This document shows positions 10,695-23,487 of a stretch of 64,000 nucleotides of DNA, in pieces. The position numbers were made by a program, and so were the translations under genes. The DNA comes from Prochilodus magdalenae (Eukaryota > Chordata > Actinopteri > Characiformes > Prochilodontidae), in the NCBI GenBank assembly GCA_024036415.1, contig JAMWET010001330.1:943501-1007500 (forward strand). The letters are read 5' to 3'. The notes beneath the pieces were generated by a model that was given only the letters and a program-made list of their open reading frames with translations, was not told where the DNA came from and ran no database searches. Positions within the stretch are counted from its first letter, which is position 1. The number at the start of each line of letters is the position of its first letter.

Positions 10695-12308
10695 AAAAGA
10701 CTGCAGACTGCTGATTAGTCAGAGAGAACTATAGTTGCTTTTCACATTAAACACATATGCTAATGTTAACTACCAAGTTTGCATATCCTGTTGTATCGCC
10801 TTCAAGCAACCAGGACCATCTTGTAGTCTGAACTGTGATTTAGTATTTCTCAGGCTTTCCTGATTTGTCTTTATCATGTTATGGAAACTTTATGTGGTGA
10901 TGCTATGAAGACCAGCTACATTAAGGATGTACTACAGTACAGTACAGCCGATACCAAAAGTAAGTAGATTCATGTCAAGTCAAGCTGTGCCATGAAGGGT
11001 CTATATCAACACTCAGCATGTGGGCAGCTAAAATTTGAACTATGTTAAAAATGTACTACTATTCTACCATTATGAACATTCCACAGAGTCTGTAGACATT
11101 GCAACTCCCGGTACTTATCACCACCACTGTAAAGAAAAAGGAGTCTGCATGCTTCTTTAAAGTCAACCTCTTCACATCTAACCAGTCTCTGCTGCTTTGT
11201 TTACACCTCAAATATTATACTACGCCATCAATAAAACGCTCATTTAATAATTTAAGTGTTATCTTTCATCTTTTAAATATTCCAAACGATAGATACAAAT
11301 GCAAACACTGTTAGGCGTTACTGAAGCAGAAAGAAACATATTATTATAGAACAACAGACTGCTTTACTCTCAAACAGAATTATCATTTACAATATTTTTG
11401 AAGATCCTTAATTAAATCTTATTATTAAAAGATCTTATGTTAATAATGATATATATATTTTTACCTATCTAGCCAACTATATCCTCATGCAAATAGAAAT
11501 ATACAAAAAACAAAAAGCAAGTTAATGTCTCTTGATACTTCTTTAAATGACATAAATAGTCTCACTGTAAATTGCAGATGGCACTTCATTAGAGGAAGAA
11601 AGGATTGTTTTACTGAGTGAAACAGTAAAGGAAACTAATGCCTCCTGTACATAGACACCTGTACCAGTGCATTTAGCCACAGATTCTGTTCCTTGTACCG
11701 TAACCAATTTCCTTAAATATACTTTAGCTGTCAGCTTCAATCCTCTCTAACCTCCTCCCCCTAATTGGAACATTAAAGGAAGTAGCATTTAGCCAGATGA
11801 CAGACAGACAGCTAACATGCTAACACATTGCCAGTCACTTTTATTATTTCCTTTGAGCTTATCATATATTTGCATCCCTCTGTAAAATTAGCCATGAAAT
11901 TCATATACCTAATTTACTTAATTCACTTCTGCATTTCACACATTAAGTTTCCCTACAGTTTTACTGTATATTGCCAGACTAGAAAAAACAGAAATCAACA
12001 ATAATATTTATTTAAATTATTATTATTGAATGTAAATAAATAAATTATACTATCATGTTATTAGAATATTATACTATATAAATAAAATGTTTCATATAAA
12101 TGCAATTATTATACAATTATGACAAAACATTCCTGGCTGCTTAAAGGTGTTACAAGAGGGTATGCTAATGTGGTGGCTAGCACATTAACATGCATGTTTA
12201 TGGTCAAAAAGCAGCTGTAGTTCTCTACACCCAGTGCAGCGTTTTACACCACTTTTTAACTCAACTTTCTTAGAACCTTGATGGAGGTGATGGAGGTTTC
12301 TGCTACCA

Positions 12309-12343
12309 GGTCCAGTCAAGTCGAGTCAAGTCGAGTCGAGTCA
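12309..12343. repeat. Short AGTCA/AGTCG tandem
   Basis: About seven 5-bp units alternating AGTCA and AGTCG. Confidence 0.85.
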
Positions 12344-12920
12344 GTATCATGCAGTGGAAAAGTGACAGATGATACTAGAATCCACCCTTCTTCTAATACA
12401 GCTTTTAAATGTCTTTTAAAACAGCATCTTCAACAACTTCAGCAAACTACTCTGGACAGTGCTTATGGTACCCCCCAATGGGTAAATCAATGAGCAGCAA
12501 AGTACACAAAAATTGTTGTTGCTGTTGGAACAAAACTTATTTTTTGGCATAATTTAAAAACACCAGCTGTACTTCATACAGTGTGAAAATTCCATGTTAA
12601 ACAGACCATTTTAAACACTTATCATGTGAACATGCAACATTTAAACATGTATTTAAACGTTAGCATTTATTGAAAACTGTAAATTAGACATTTTTCCTAC
12701 CCTTGTAGAATCTTATACAGATTTGATGCAGTTGAGTGACATTTATATGTATGCCATAACATTCACATATATGTCACTGAGTGTTTCACAGTGCATTTCA
12801 CAATGTGTTTCACAAATGTATGAGTGTCAGCTTTTGGTGCTTTGCTGACAGATGGCGTAATTACGAGTTCACAGGTGGAGGAAGAGCATCCACAGACTGA
12901 CACTGATGGTGACTTCACTT

Positions 12921-12947
12921 AATAAATAAATAAATAAATAAATAAAT
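12921..12947. repeat. (AATA)n microsatellite
   Basis: Six to seven AATA units in a row. Confidence 0.95.
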
Positions 12948-12949
12948 GC

Positions 12950-13270
12950 TGTAATGCAATGACCTCAGTCCAGATGAGGGGACATGGAGTCAGACATCAG
13001 AACGATTTTCATAGCAGATTGAGCCGGCAGCCGGGCCGTTTCGGGGTTGGGCAAGGCAAACACTCCGGATTAGGATCAGCACTCGTGTGCCCGTTAAGAA
13101 TGATTGCGTTTCGGGGAAAGGCGCTTTGGTTTATTGAACACGGGGATTTATCTGATCCTTTCGGTCAGCCTACATCATTTAATGCTGCCAGGCTTCACAT
13201 CAAATGAGTTCCTATGATTAGAACAAGCTCAGTGTAAATCAACGTAAGCGCTGTAATCTAAAGACAAATA
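12950..13270. promoter_or_regulatory. CpG-denser unique block, possible regulatory DNA
   Basis: Holds more than a dozen CpG sites in about 300 bp (for example GGGCCGTTTCGGGG near 13033). This is striking against the CpG-poor surroundings. It is not long or dense enough to call a CpG island, and no transcription start signal is identified. It also has an 82-codon open frame with no recognisable domain, which I do not call. Confidence 0.25.
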
Positions 13271-13599
13271 AAAGCATGGGGATTCAGAGTTATGCGTAAG
13301 CGTGATGCCAGGCTGGCTGGCAGAGTTGGAAAATGTTCGCACAACTTAAGAAGGAGAATAATAATGTGTTTCATCAAAAGGCAACAAATGTTCTCCTTTG
13401 ACTTTCTCTGGAGGTTGAAAGGAGCGATGTAGCCCTTGTATCATTTTCACACATCATATAACTTACTTCAAAGGCAAAGGAAAATTCAAAGAAAGTTTTA
13501 TTTTAACTAAAAGTCAGAGCTAGATAAGAGTTATCTTTATACAGCTCCTCTAACTCAGCTCCCCTTTGCCTTCTGGCAGACCACAAAATGTATGGAAAC

Positions 13600-13770
13600 A
13601 CATCCATCCATCCAATCATCCATCCATCCATCCATCCATCCATCCATAGATCTTCTAAGCTGCTTATCATACTGGGATGCAGTGGGGTGGTGGAGCCTAT
13701 CCTAGTGCTCATTGAGCAGAAAGCATGAAGTACCCTGGACAGGCCACTGCCACAGCAACATTCCAACATA
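13600..13770. repeat. CATC microsatellite plus linked interspersed repeat
   Basis: About eleven CATC units (with one interruption) run into TCTTCTAAGCTGCTTATCAT, GGAGCCTATCCTAGTGCTCA and CCTGGACAGGCCA. This matches a common fish repeat with a CTAAGCCGCTTATCC core and a GGAGCCTATCCCAGC segment. A second, more decayed copy is at 34566-34690. The class is uncertain. Confidence 0.7.
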
Positions 13771-16700
13771 TAATGTTAATCCTTCTCAGATGACTAGAGA
13801 TGGTTGCGTCAGCAAAGTATTTCTCAGAAAATAATTGTTATTATACATGTTTTGTTATACACGTGTTTATTTCCTTTGTGTAATTTTGAACAACACAAAA
13901 AAAAAATCACACAAAACTCAAAAAATGGATGGAGCACTTCCGGCCATGACTGTGTATTTCATCGTCTCTCACAAAAACGCGTTTAAGATAAAGCTTTTGC
14001 ATTGAGAGCCTAATCCTTCTCCATAGAGCTCACGTAGGTAACATTCACATGGTACGGATGACCAAAGATAAGCCTGATCCTGTCTACAGTCTCCCTTTAA
14101 CAAGCTGCCCAAATCCATCTGTCAATAACATAAAAACAATTTGCATTTCCATCTGAGCCATTTGTGTGAGCTGGCACAACATCCTTAAACGGGTAGTTGC
14201 CCTTGCTGCTGCCAAGAGCTTTCTAACAATATCAAGCAGACATGTTTACAGCATGAATAAGTCTTTCATCCACAGGTGGACTCAAATGAGCAGAGGAAAC
14301 ATTTGCACTTTAGAGAATCCCTCAGACTTCAGCACTGAAAGCACATCATCATTTTGCATGGTCTACGCATGTGGGAAAGTTCTGGAAGGTACAGATGCTA
14401 GATTTTCACGTGAGTGTTAGTATGTAGAAGATGACATTATCATAATTTGAATGATAAGTTGTTCTCTGGCATGTAGACAGTCTATTTCACAGGAAAACAG
14501 TAACTAATGTGTAATTAATTATGTAATTACATTTACATGTATTTTTAAATAATACAATAATAAGGCTTAACCCAAATACTGTACCAGATTTACAGACTTT
14601 ACATTTTTAATTGTTCATTCTAAGTTTTCTTTCTATGCCAAATGTCCTTGCAGTCAAAACAAGAGAATCTTTTGTAGACATAGTGTTTTTATAGTATTGT
14701 GTATTGTAGTTCTAAAAAGAAAGGTTGAGTTTATATAAAACCATTATATAATGTGGAGGTTCTTTAAATTCTGAAAAGGTTCTATATACTTTACACATAT
14801 GTAGAAGGCCAAACACTCAGAAATATTTTCTCCTTGATCTTTATTTTAAATAACAATTTAATGATATGCTATTTCAAAACACGACTTACTTAACGCTTTA
14901 AATACATTACTAATACATGCAGATATACTTGTGTAATAACATTAAAATCATTCAGGAATATAGTAAAACAGTAATAAGAATTATAAGGCTTAACCTTCAT
15001 ACTGCTAAATTTGCAGATTTTTAAATCTGTCAGTTTTTTATTTAAATGATTTAGTTATAAATTATAAATGTTATAAGTTATACCTATCAGTGTATTTTGT
15101 AGGTACACTGTTTACAATACTTTCACAGTTCTTGACTTGTACATTTTAAACCTAAGGCCCCAATATATTCTGTTTGGCCTGTACAGGAAGTAAATTAACA
15201 TTTTGACAAAAAATAATGGTGTGTGTTTATAAAATATCTACATAGTATCTAGAATGAATGGCAATTTATCTTCATATTTTAAGAAATTCAGATACAATTC
15301 TGACATGAGGTGTAGGAAATTGAGTCATACATTTTATAAAAGTAATAATAATTACAAGTCAATTAATGTACCATTACAATACAGCAGAATGTAAATCCAA
15401 TGTAATTGTAAGTAACGGTGCAACTAATAAACACTTAATGTATGTACTTATGTATGTCTATTAAAATGCTACAGAAAACTGGTAGTAATAACAATACAGG
15501 CATTTAAATACTTGATGCTTTATTCTAAGTTTATTTCCTTTCCTTTTTAAACTTGAAAAAAAATTTTGAAACTGAAAAATAAACATTCTAGAGATATACC
15601 CAGTTTGAGTTTTTACTCAGCTCAGCTTGAATGGCGAGCTTGGAGCTGTGCTGAAACTCTGTCTGCAGGCTATGCTTTAGAGGATCAGGATTATGCTTTG
15701 TTATGGCAATTGTTGCCTTCTCATTTCCAAAGCCTGAAGCAAAGTGTACAGTGAACGACACTTGTATGAAATGTAGGTCACACAGCTTCTTCTTTATGCC
15801 CTAACGATGAATGAAAGCATGGCATTTCTTTTCTTCCCTCCACTACTTAAAATGTTACTTGCGTTCCTGTAGTGAGTATGCATTCTGACATGAGCCTGGT
15901 AAGCATATGATGATAATTGGTACCTGCAATGTTGTATTTAAATAAGAAAAGCTTTGCGTGTTTAGCAAGCATGATAGTGAATTATGCATTCACTGTAGTT
16001 AATGGAACACACATCAAAGTGCTTTGCACATCAAAGACCTGTGTATCGCAGAATACATCTAATTTAACACATCCTGCTTTAGAGCTTAAAATCGCTTGTA
16101 AGGAGGAAGGGGATCATAGATAAGGTAGGTGTGAACTGTGCATCTAATGACTAATCTCTTTAGAACTGACGCCAAGGGATAAGAATTACAAGAGAGTGAT
16201 GCACTGATGTTAGTGAATAGGTGTTGGATGTTGAGTGACTGCAGCACATGCTTCAGAACTGTACATACTGCCATGTCGTAATGACTTTGTGTTAACTTGC
16301 TCATACAACATTTATTCTGAATTCAAAGGACTATGCTCCCATGTTTACTGTAGTACCAGTCTCTACTCCTGTGGGAAGTCTATACATGTGATCGCATTCA
16401 GCTACAAGAGCATTAGTGAGGACAGGTACAGATGTTGGGCTGTTCATATCAAAGATATTCAATGCAGTTCCAATGTTCCGTCACTGCAAATACTGCGGTT
16501 CCACTGCTCCACCCATCGAATGCCAGGTACCTTCACACCCACTCAGCCAGACAATTGGTGCTAGCAATGTTAACTTCAGGCTTGCACGCAACTGCTCCAA
16601 AGCATCCTATTCTACTGCAAAGCTTTTCTGGTTGAAATGGTTCTTTATACTTGCACATCACAATGCAGAAGTGTTTTTAAAGAACCAGCCAATGAACCAA

Positions 16701-16795
16701 ACTTTTGACTGACTTATATTCTCCAAATGTTGACTTATTTTCCGCATGTATAGAAAAAATGTTACAGTATTACATTTTAAGGGTTATGTGCATGG
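13771..16795. other. Stretch without recognisable gene
   Basis: Strongly AT-rich, especially 14400-15560. The segment 16440-16640 has a faint repeat-like feel, but I cannot name a family. No gene is supported. Confidence 0.5.
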
Positions 16796-17287
16796 TAAAG
16801 TCATTCTTTGCTTTGATGGAGAACGTGGTTCTATAAAAACCTTTTTTGAAATGGGTTTATTTAGCATCCAAATGATTTATATTTACTTATCCAGAGCGAC
16901 CTTACAAGGTCAATCATATTACAGGCCAGCTAGGCCCATGTAGTGTTATGGGTCTTGCCCAAGGACTCTTATTGGTGTAGCACAGCATCGACACCCAGAC
17001 AGGGATTTGAACACCAGTCTCCCACATGTGATGGCGGCCCCCTGGCAGGTAGTGGTGTTATCCACGGAGCTACACCAAGCGCATTTCAGGTATTGTTACA
17101 AGCTTGACATATTGACAAGAACCCAATTTGGTGCCATTGGTTAACCCACATGCAGCACATTCTCCATCAATCTGAAGAACCAACTTCCCATAAAAAGAAC
17201 CACTTAAGCACAAAATGGTTCTACATAGGACTCATGGTTCTACATAGAACCATTTCCTTTACTGAACCATTATTTTTTGAGTGTAGC
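16796..17287. mobile_element. MITE-like repeat interrupted by a SINE
   Basis: The left part has GGTTCTATAAAAACCTTTTT (16829-16848). The right part (17108-17287) has repeated TGGTTCTACATAG and AGAACCATTTCC motifs and ends ACCATTATTTTTTGAGTGTA. These match a widespread fish MITE-like family rich in GGTTCT/AGAACC inverted motifs. The left terminus is not recognisable. The two parts are separated by the SINE at 16872-17080, so the SINE landed later. Confidence 0.55.
16872..17080 (-). mobile_element. tRNA-derived SINE, nearly complete
   Basis: The minus strand starts with a pol III head: GGTGTAGCTCCGTGG (A-box region, about 17060-17075) and a diverged B box in TGTTCAAATCCC (about 17007-17018). 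The family body contains CAATAAGAGTCCTTGGGCAA. It ends with the tail TTGTAAG-like and GTCGCTCTGGATAAG-type sequence. It is the same family as 4850-5045, 32526-32692 and 47336-47466. Its own promoter would be pol III; the B box has lost its G. Confidence 0.85.
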
Positions 17288-19794
17288 AAATCAAGCTACT
17301 TCTTTAGATTATTTCAATATTCTCCAAAAGTAAAAATTTTGGAAATCAGTCCTTGTTTTATACTCCTCTACATAGTGGGAGTGGGCTTCAATAATATTAC
17401 AGACTGTGGCCCATCTGTCACTGTACAGTTTGAGGATCACCACAAAGCCACCGCTGACCAAGTATTACATTTTCAGCAGAGTGGTGATAGCAGCATGACA
17501 GTGGCATAGGTAGCTATTGTGCTGGTAAAATTGTATAGACTCAGGTGCACAGTAGTTTTACACACCGCGTGGCTATAAGTACAGTGTGTTTCTGCGGGTA
17601 AGTATTTTCGAGAGAACTCTTTCCCTTTTACCCTTTAAGCTCAGTCTTGTAATTAAGAGACGAGAGCGCTAGGGTTAGAAGTGTTTTCTTGCTTCCAGGC
17701 TTGATGAGAAGAGACAAACATCCAGTGCTGTATTGGAGGACCAATCTGCAGCATCCGTTCTGCCTCATAACCCTCTCCACGTTATTGATGAACAGCCAGT
17801 ACTTGTTAACTCTCAGTAGAGGTTCCTCTACTCATGCTGTGCTTGGTGGAACACAGGACAGGTTCACGTAGTTCAGCTTTCTTTCATTTTGTCTGTACAT
17901 CTCTTTACAGTGTCATTATTTTCAGAGAGCATTAAGAGGTCACAGCAAATCAGCTGGAACTGTTACATCACTGACCGACATTCATCTTTATGGCTGTTGT
18001 TGTTTGGAAAGCTGCTTTTCATAAGCTCCTCCCCCCGGGCCTTCTAATCGCTGAATAAAGCAACGCACAGGATTTTCTCTATTTAAATATTCCGTAGTTT
18101 CTGCATAAGTAAAATCTGTTACATCAACATTATGTAAGTAAACTGAAGGACATAATTGTGTAGCATAATGTTCATGTGGTGTTGATGAATGTACACATTT
18201 AAATTGAGTATTACTTTTTTCTTTCTTATTCTTATTTTTTTCAGTGTATTTAAAATTAAAGCAGTAAACAATAAAACAATTGATGTAATTTAGTGATTGT
18301 AATACTTCCATACACTGGGGATATAAGCCATGAATCTATTATTAATACTTATGTGACCTCGAGATCCACCACAAACTCTTCTTGTGCATGTGCATCTGTG
18401 GCTTAATTCAAATGTGTACATTCAGTTGAAACTTCCTTTTCTCTATGCGTTTCTGTTTGTTGCCTGCTCTGTAGCCCATTCTCTTTAGATATACTGGTAA
18501 AGCTAACTTAAGAAACTCAGTGGCTACAAAATCAGGCATCATCCTGGATCTTTGCAATTTCCTTACTTTAGAGCAATTAAAACCGTATTTATATCCTTTT
18601 CATCTTTCACATGACCACTGTGATTAAAGATGGTTGCGAAAATGTCCAGCAGCTAGGAGCTAAATTGTTTTGTCCCATTAAATGTCTCTGCCACTGTCAG
18701 CACAGACAAGTGATGTTACAGCACAAAAAGCACAGGTCTTTAGTAGACATTCAAAGGTGGCTCATAATGACTCATTGAAAAAGCCCAGTTGTCAGCGTTA
18801 AAAATTCAAAATTGCAAGCTGTGTTGTCTTTAGAACTAAATTCGTCCCTCACAAGTTCATCAGGTAGTAGAAAGCCAGCAGACCAGAAAATGGTAATATT
18901 CTATTACCACTAATATAACACGAAAAACTTAATCAGCTCGTTTAGGTGAAAAGACTCTACTGTTCTCTCTCCACCAGTGTTTTAATAGAGATCATTCATT
19001 TGTCTGATGTCAATATTCAAACTATCATAAGCACAAAACACTGAAGGAAAACGCTTCACGCTTCTGCTGTTTTTACATGTTGTGTTTTTATACACACACA
19101 AGCCAAAAGGTAGGACAGATTTTACAACATAGAAGTAAGATATTTGAGATTGTTATGTAGAGGACTTAAAGTAAAAAGACCCCCAGATGGAAGTACAGTA
19201 GCCAGTAGTTAAACATACCTACATGTAAGCATTCAAGCTATATGATAAATGTTATTTAATTTTACATTTTAATTTTATCTACTCATATATTCTGTCTGGA
19301 TGTCATGAGAATTGTCTGTTAATGCTTTACCAGTCACTCAGTGGCCACAGGAATAAGGCAAATATAAACTGGCCCAATATTCACAATATGAAATGCTTTT
19401 TTCTTCACATACTTGTAAACTAAAATGAAATATTAAATGTGTCCCACAGTTGCACCCCTGCAGAGCTACTGTACTACTGTATTTAGGCCATGCAGACAAC
19501 ACACTGCGCATAGGATACAGTATCTGTACTCTAAGCTCTGTGTCTAAAAAAATAAGAATGTATTAAACATATTTTAGCTTGTATGTTAATTGTCTTATCA
19601 GCTGGTAGCTATTTTTGTCAACTATTACTCCAAATAAATATGTATAAAAAAGAGAAAATACAAAAAATACAATGCAATTTCTGCCTGTTGTTGAGGGGGT
19701 CCCTCTGCTCACAGTTTAGTTTATTTAATAACATAGATGGAATATAATCTGACGAAAATATATTTGATTTACAAAAGTGATGCTTGCCTTCATA
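17288..19794. other. Stretch without recognisable gene
   Basis: No open frame above about 110 codons and none with a recognisable domain. Mostly AT-rich unique-looking sequence. Confidence 0.5.
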
Positions 19795-20005
19795 GATGAG
19801 TAAGCAAGTCGCCATTTCCAAAAATGCTTTGATTTTATTTACATGCAACTGTTATATCATTGTGGCAGTTGTGCACAATAGTTTTAAAATCTAGAAAGCT
19901 GCAGTTGTGCTGTCTGCTTTAGCTTGGCATTGGCAATCTTTGTGGAGAGGCATAAATTGTTTTCAGAGAAGAAGGTTCTCACTCCTTCCATTTCACCCCT
20001 CACTG
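19795..20005. repeat. Interspersed repeat, copy 1 of a pair
   Basis: Shares with 59995-60195 the order GGCAGTTGTGCA, then a GCAGT-GTGC segment, ATTTTCA-GAG, then a TCACCCCTC-ACTGCTC-type end. The copies are clearly diverged and the class is unknown. Confidence 0.5.
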
Positions 20006-21223
20006 CTCGCTAACAGCTCAACACAACATTCAACTACAACAAGAATTTAAGCCATGCCCCTTTTGGCTGAAATCCAATAACAGATATAATTATTGGCATT
20101 GTAATTACCCGTACTGTACTGGATCTTTTCTTCTCCATACACTCTTTATTTGTGGTGTGTTGTCCACAGACCAGTCCTTTTTTTCTCTTTCTCAGGCCAG
20201 AGTGGGATCTAATTGACAGCTGTGCGATCCAGCTTTGAAGGCCGGTTTTAGCTCGGGTCAAAGCACATGTGAGTTCACAAAGGCTGGTCTCTGCACTTGC
20301 TTGGGGATTAAAAATAGGGCATTTGGTTTTCTCTATAATTGCAGCTTTTCCAGAACATATCTGCTGGTTCGGGCGCATCAGTATATCATCATTATTGCAT
20401 CAATCCCTAACAACCATGTGAACATTTAATAATGTATACAGCAGAAAGTGAACAGAATCGAATAGCTTGTTACATTAACACACACTGAACATTTTAGCAC
20501 ATTCTTTTTGCATTTCTGTTTCAGAGATTCTGTATGCTCATATTGCTGTAGAACCCCCTACGGACTTGTTTCTAAACTCACCAAAAAGCATGAATTGGGT
20601 CTTATTTAAGAATAACATATGCACTGGCAGAGACTACACTGACAATGAGCTGACATCCTCGGTTTTATAGGCTTAATGACCAAAAATGAATGAGTGTCTC
20701 TTTGAGTCAGTTTCACTCCCAAAAGAAATAACTATTTTGGTGGAATGATTCAGAAGCAAAATGGAAAAATAATTTTAACAATTTAGTGCAGGATACTCTC
20801 CTATCCCCACTGCAGAGAGAAGCGCAATTACCAGTAATAGCAAAGGCTGGCACGGAGTATGGGAGAGCTGATGCTGTACAAGAAATGCTTTCTGGGAAAC
20901 AGTGTACTGGAGCTCCTGTTTGGAAGGCTAGATTACTGGACCGCACATCTATATTAGTCTAGTGCAGACAATGAGTAATACATGAGGCCACTTTCATGAT
21001 GCATAGACATCAGTCATGGCATACTGTGCACACAGCTGATTTGGTAGATTCATGTTTTTTGTCCCAACAGTTTAATATGCTTATTTTTTATGTTTGTAAA
21101 TGCAAAGATGCTGGTTGCCACTAAATCCAAACATTTGCCATCAAGCACATGAAGAGATGTACCCAGAGGCTCAGGACATAATATAATAGTTGATCACTGT
21201 TCAAGGTTTGTTTCAGTGACGCA
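20006..21223. other. Stretch without recognisable gene
   Basis: Unique-looking sequence with no recognised gene or repeat. The part 20100-20350 is less AT-rich. Confidence 0.5.
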
Positions 21224-21637
21224 CAGTCAAGTCACATTATTATGACCACAAGCTGATATCCAGAGTAACCGCCAGACAGCAGCACAGATAGGAGCTAGAC
21301 GGGCTGGGAGTGACTCAATAAGGTAGGTTGTCACTGTTATCTGGAGCCACGCATAGGGGAGGATCCAAGGGCTAACACGACAATTGAAGTGGTCAGTTGG
21401 GTTCAAGTCTAGGAAATTAGGGGGCCTGGGTAGTAGTTGGAAGTCTCAGGCATGCTCTTCCAACCAATGTTGGACATTTCTGGTGGTAACATTGTCTTGA
21501 AGATTGGCTGGGTGGAAGATCCCATTCGCACCGAGGAAGACAAACCATGTATGGGTGTATGTGGTGTAAGGATGTATTCATACCTAAATTGTTTTCTTTC
21601 ACAAGTAGGAAGTGGCCATATTAATGTGACTCGACTG
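21224..21637 (-). mobile_element. Tc1/mariner-like transposon remnant with 25-bp TIRs
   Basis: The left end CAGTCAAGTCACATTATTAT(gacca) and the reverse complement of the right end, CAGTCGAGTCACATTAATAT(ggcca), match at 22 of 25 positions. On the minus strand, frames between them give a DDE-type C-terminal region. It reads QDNVTTRNVQHWLEEHA, DFQLLPRPPNFLDLNPTDHF and LIESLPARLAPICAA. These correspond to the QDNAP-H, W-P-SPDLNP-EH and C-terminal segments of Tc1/mariner transposases. A stop follows EEHA, and His to Thr-type changes break the motif. At 414 bp it is a deletion derivative. A canonical TA duplication is not evident at the ends. Confidence 0.82.
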
Positions 21638-22139
21638 AGTAGGCCGTCGAGGAACGCAAGCTTTATCTCTCTTGAACACCCTCTCTGGTGCAGTACCACC
21701 ACTAAGGAACTTGAATTCAGAAGACATTTTTAATGGGCTTCAGTCAAATATTACAGGAAACAGATGCCAGATAGTTCACTTGGATTATTGAGCAAAACCA
21801 CAGATCTCTGACGGATCCTGCTGGATTTACTGACCATTGGTTTGTTGGAAAATAGATGGTGTTGAACACTGATTAAAATGCACTCACTGGTGGTTGAATA
21901 GCTCTTAATCTAATGTCATTACTGATGTTCGTTAAAAGCCGAAACAATGTTCACACTATAATTGCAGTGTTGAGTCAGCATTGAAAGTAGTTCAGTATTT
22001 ACAAAACATAACACATCTTATTTACATCATTACTGTGAAAAATGTCAACATACAGTGGTGGACAAAATACTTTTCCCTCTTCCATGCTTTACAGTGCTTT
22101 ACAGACTGTTGACATTAGTAATGCGGGAGGGATACTACT

Positions 22140-22215
22140 ACTACTAATAAATATATACATACATAGATACATATACATACACATATACAAAAATATAAAT
22201 ACACATATACACACA
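22140..22215. repeat. Impure (ATAC/ATAT)n tract
   Basis: Imperfect ATAC, ATAG and ACAT units over about 75 bp. Confidence 0.85.
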
Positions 22216-22728
22216 CCACTGCTGCCCTGTTCAATAAAGGTTGCTTGTGTAAAAGCACCATGTTTCCAGCATCTTCGTACTCTAAGCCAGCACTACAGTA
22301 TTCCTTAATTTATTCACCCATATAGAGGCCAGGCAGGATTTCATGTGTTTACTTCACAGCTACTTGGCTACTTGGTGGTCTCAAGTGATTTGTGTGGTTT
22401 TTAAAAGGAACCAGTGGGTTTTTCAGCTGTCCTTGTAAGACAATGTTGGAATGATAAGTAGAACCCTTTATAGATGAAACAAAGAATAGTGATAAGCTCT
22501 CTTAAACTTAAAATGAACATTTTGTGTGCTATCTTTTCACATCAAAAGGCAGATGAATGGTTTATTCAAGGCTGCAATGAGGGACCGCTAAAATCATACT
22601 GATTGAGTTATAATCAAGATGTTTGCCACTGTGTTCCTTAAATTGCACCTTTTTTGTTTGGATAGTCAGATGAGCTCTAACAAACTACATTCTCTCTAAT
22701 CATCCACTGAGTAGTTGGGGTTTAGATA

Positions 22729-22755
22729 TATGTGTGCGTGTGTGCGTATGTGCGT

Positions 22756-22789
<34 letters not shown>

Positions 22790-22790
22790 A
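22729..22790. repeat. (TG)n microsatellite with CG interruptions
   Basis: A TG/CG mixture resolves into about a dozen pure GT units before a TATGAG end. Confidence 0.95.
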
Positions 22791-23487
22791 TGAGTTCATA
22801 TTTAATTATAATTAATATATACATTTGTAAGGAATGTATAAATATGTACAAAAGCATAATTTATAGAGATTGAGCTGGGAAGTCATTGTGCCAAACCCTA
22901 ACCACTGAATTACAACTTCTAATAATTAAAACAACTAAAAATAATACTTGTATTCTTATTTTTCAGAGCTTTGATCCATTGTTGCCAGATCGCTGCAGTT
23001 TAGAGGAGGAGGTGTCATTCCTCATGGCCACATGTTGGCCATGCTAGTCATGTACTAGCTAGCATTTCTGAGTTCTGCTAATTAGCTAATATGTCACTAC
23101 TGAAACATTTAATAAAGCTGCGGTAGTTGTTTTGGTAATAAACAAAATGGAGTGCCCAATTATTGCAATAAAACAAACATAATTAAAGTATAAAGTCAAT
23201 TAAAACTAAATTATTAGAATAGTCCGTATACAAATGCCTCGTTCTAAAAACCAACCCAAACCAAAACACTTCTTATAAATGCACAATAAAAGGGCGGAGC
23301 TGAACTGCTGTAGGCTGAATATAGACTAATCTTGCAGCTTATTTTCAGTGTATAGAATGTACAAGAGTGAACAGTATGTTTTACAAATGTAATTAGCAAA
23401 ACATCAAGGCAAGATTAATTTCTCGTGATCATCGTATCATTTTTGAGGTTCTTTTAACTGCAGCTTAAGCCCTTCATTATAAAAGAA

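Larger units (their letters stand above)
10695..13599. other. Stretch without recognisable gene
   Basis: AT-rich sequence with two short tandem repeats and one CpG-richer block (separate entries). No open frame above about 85 codons and no recognised domain. Confidence 0.5.
21638..23487. other. Stretch without recognisable gene
   Basis: AT-rich sequence with two microsatellites (separate entries). No gene is supported. Confidence 0.5.

Noticed and set aside
17355..17520. Possible decayed copy of the near-palindromic repeat
   Set aside because: Only short motifs (GATCACCACA, AAGTATTACA, GCATGACAGTGGCAT) agree, and the order is uncertain. Too weak to list.
22054..22080. Tc1-like terminus (ACAGTGGTGGACAAAATACT)
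   Set aside because: Resembles a known type of transposon end, but no partner end or body is recognisable nearby.
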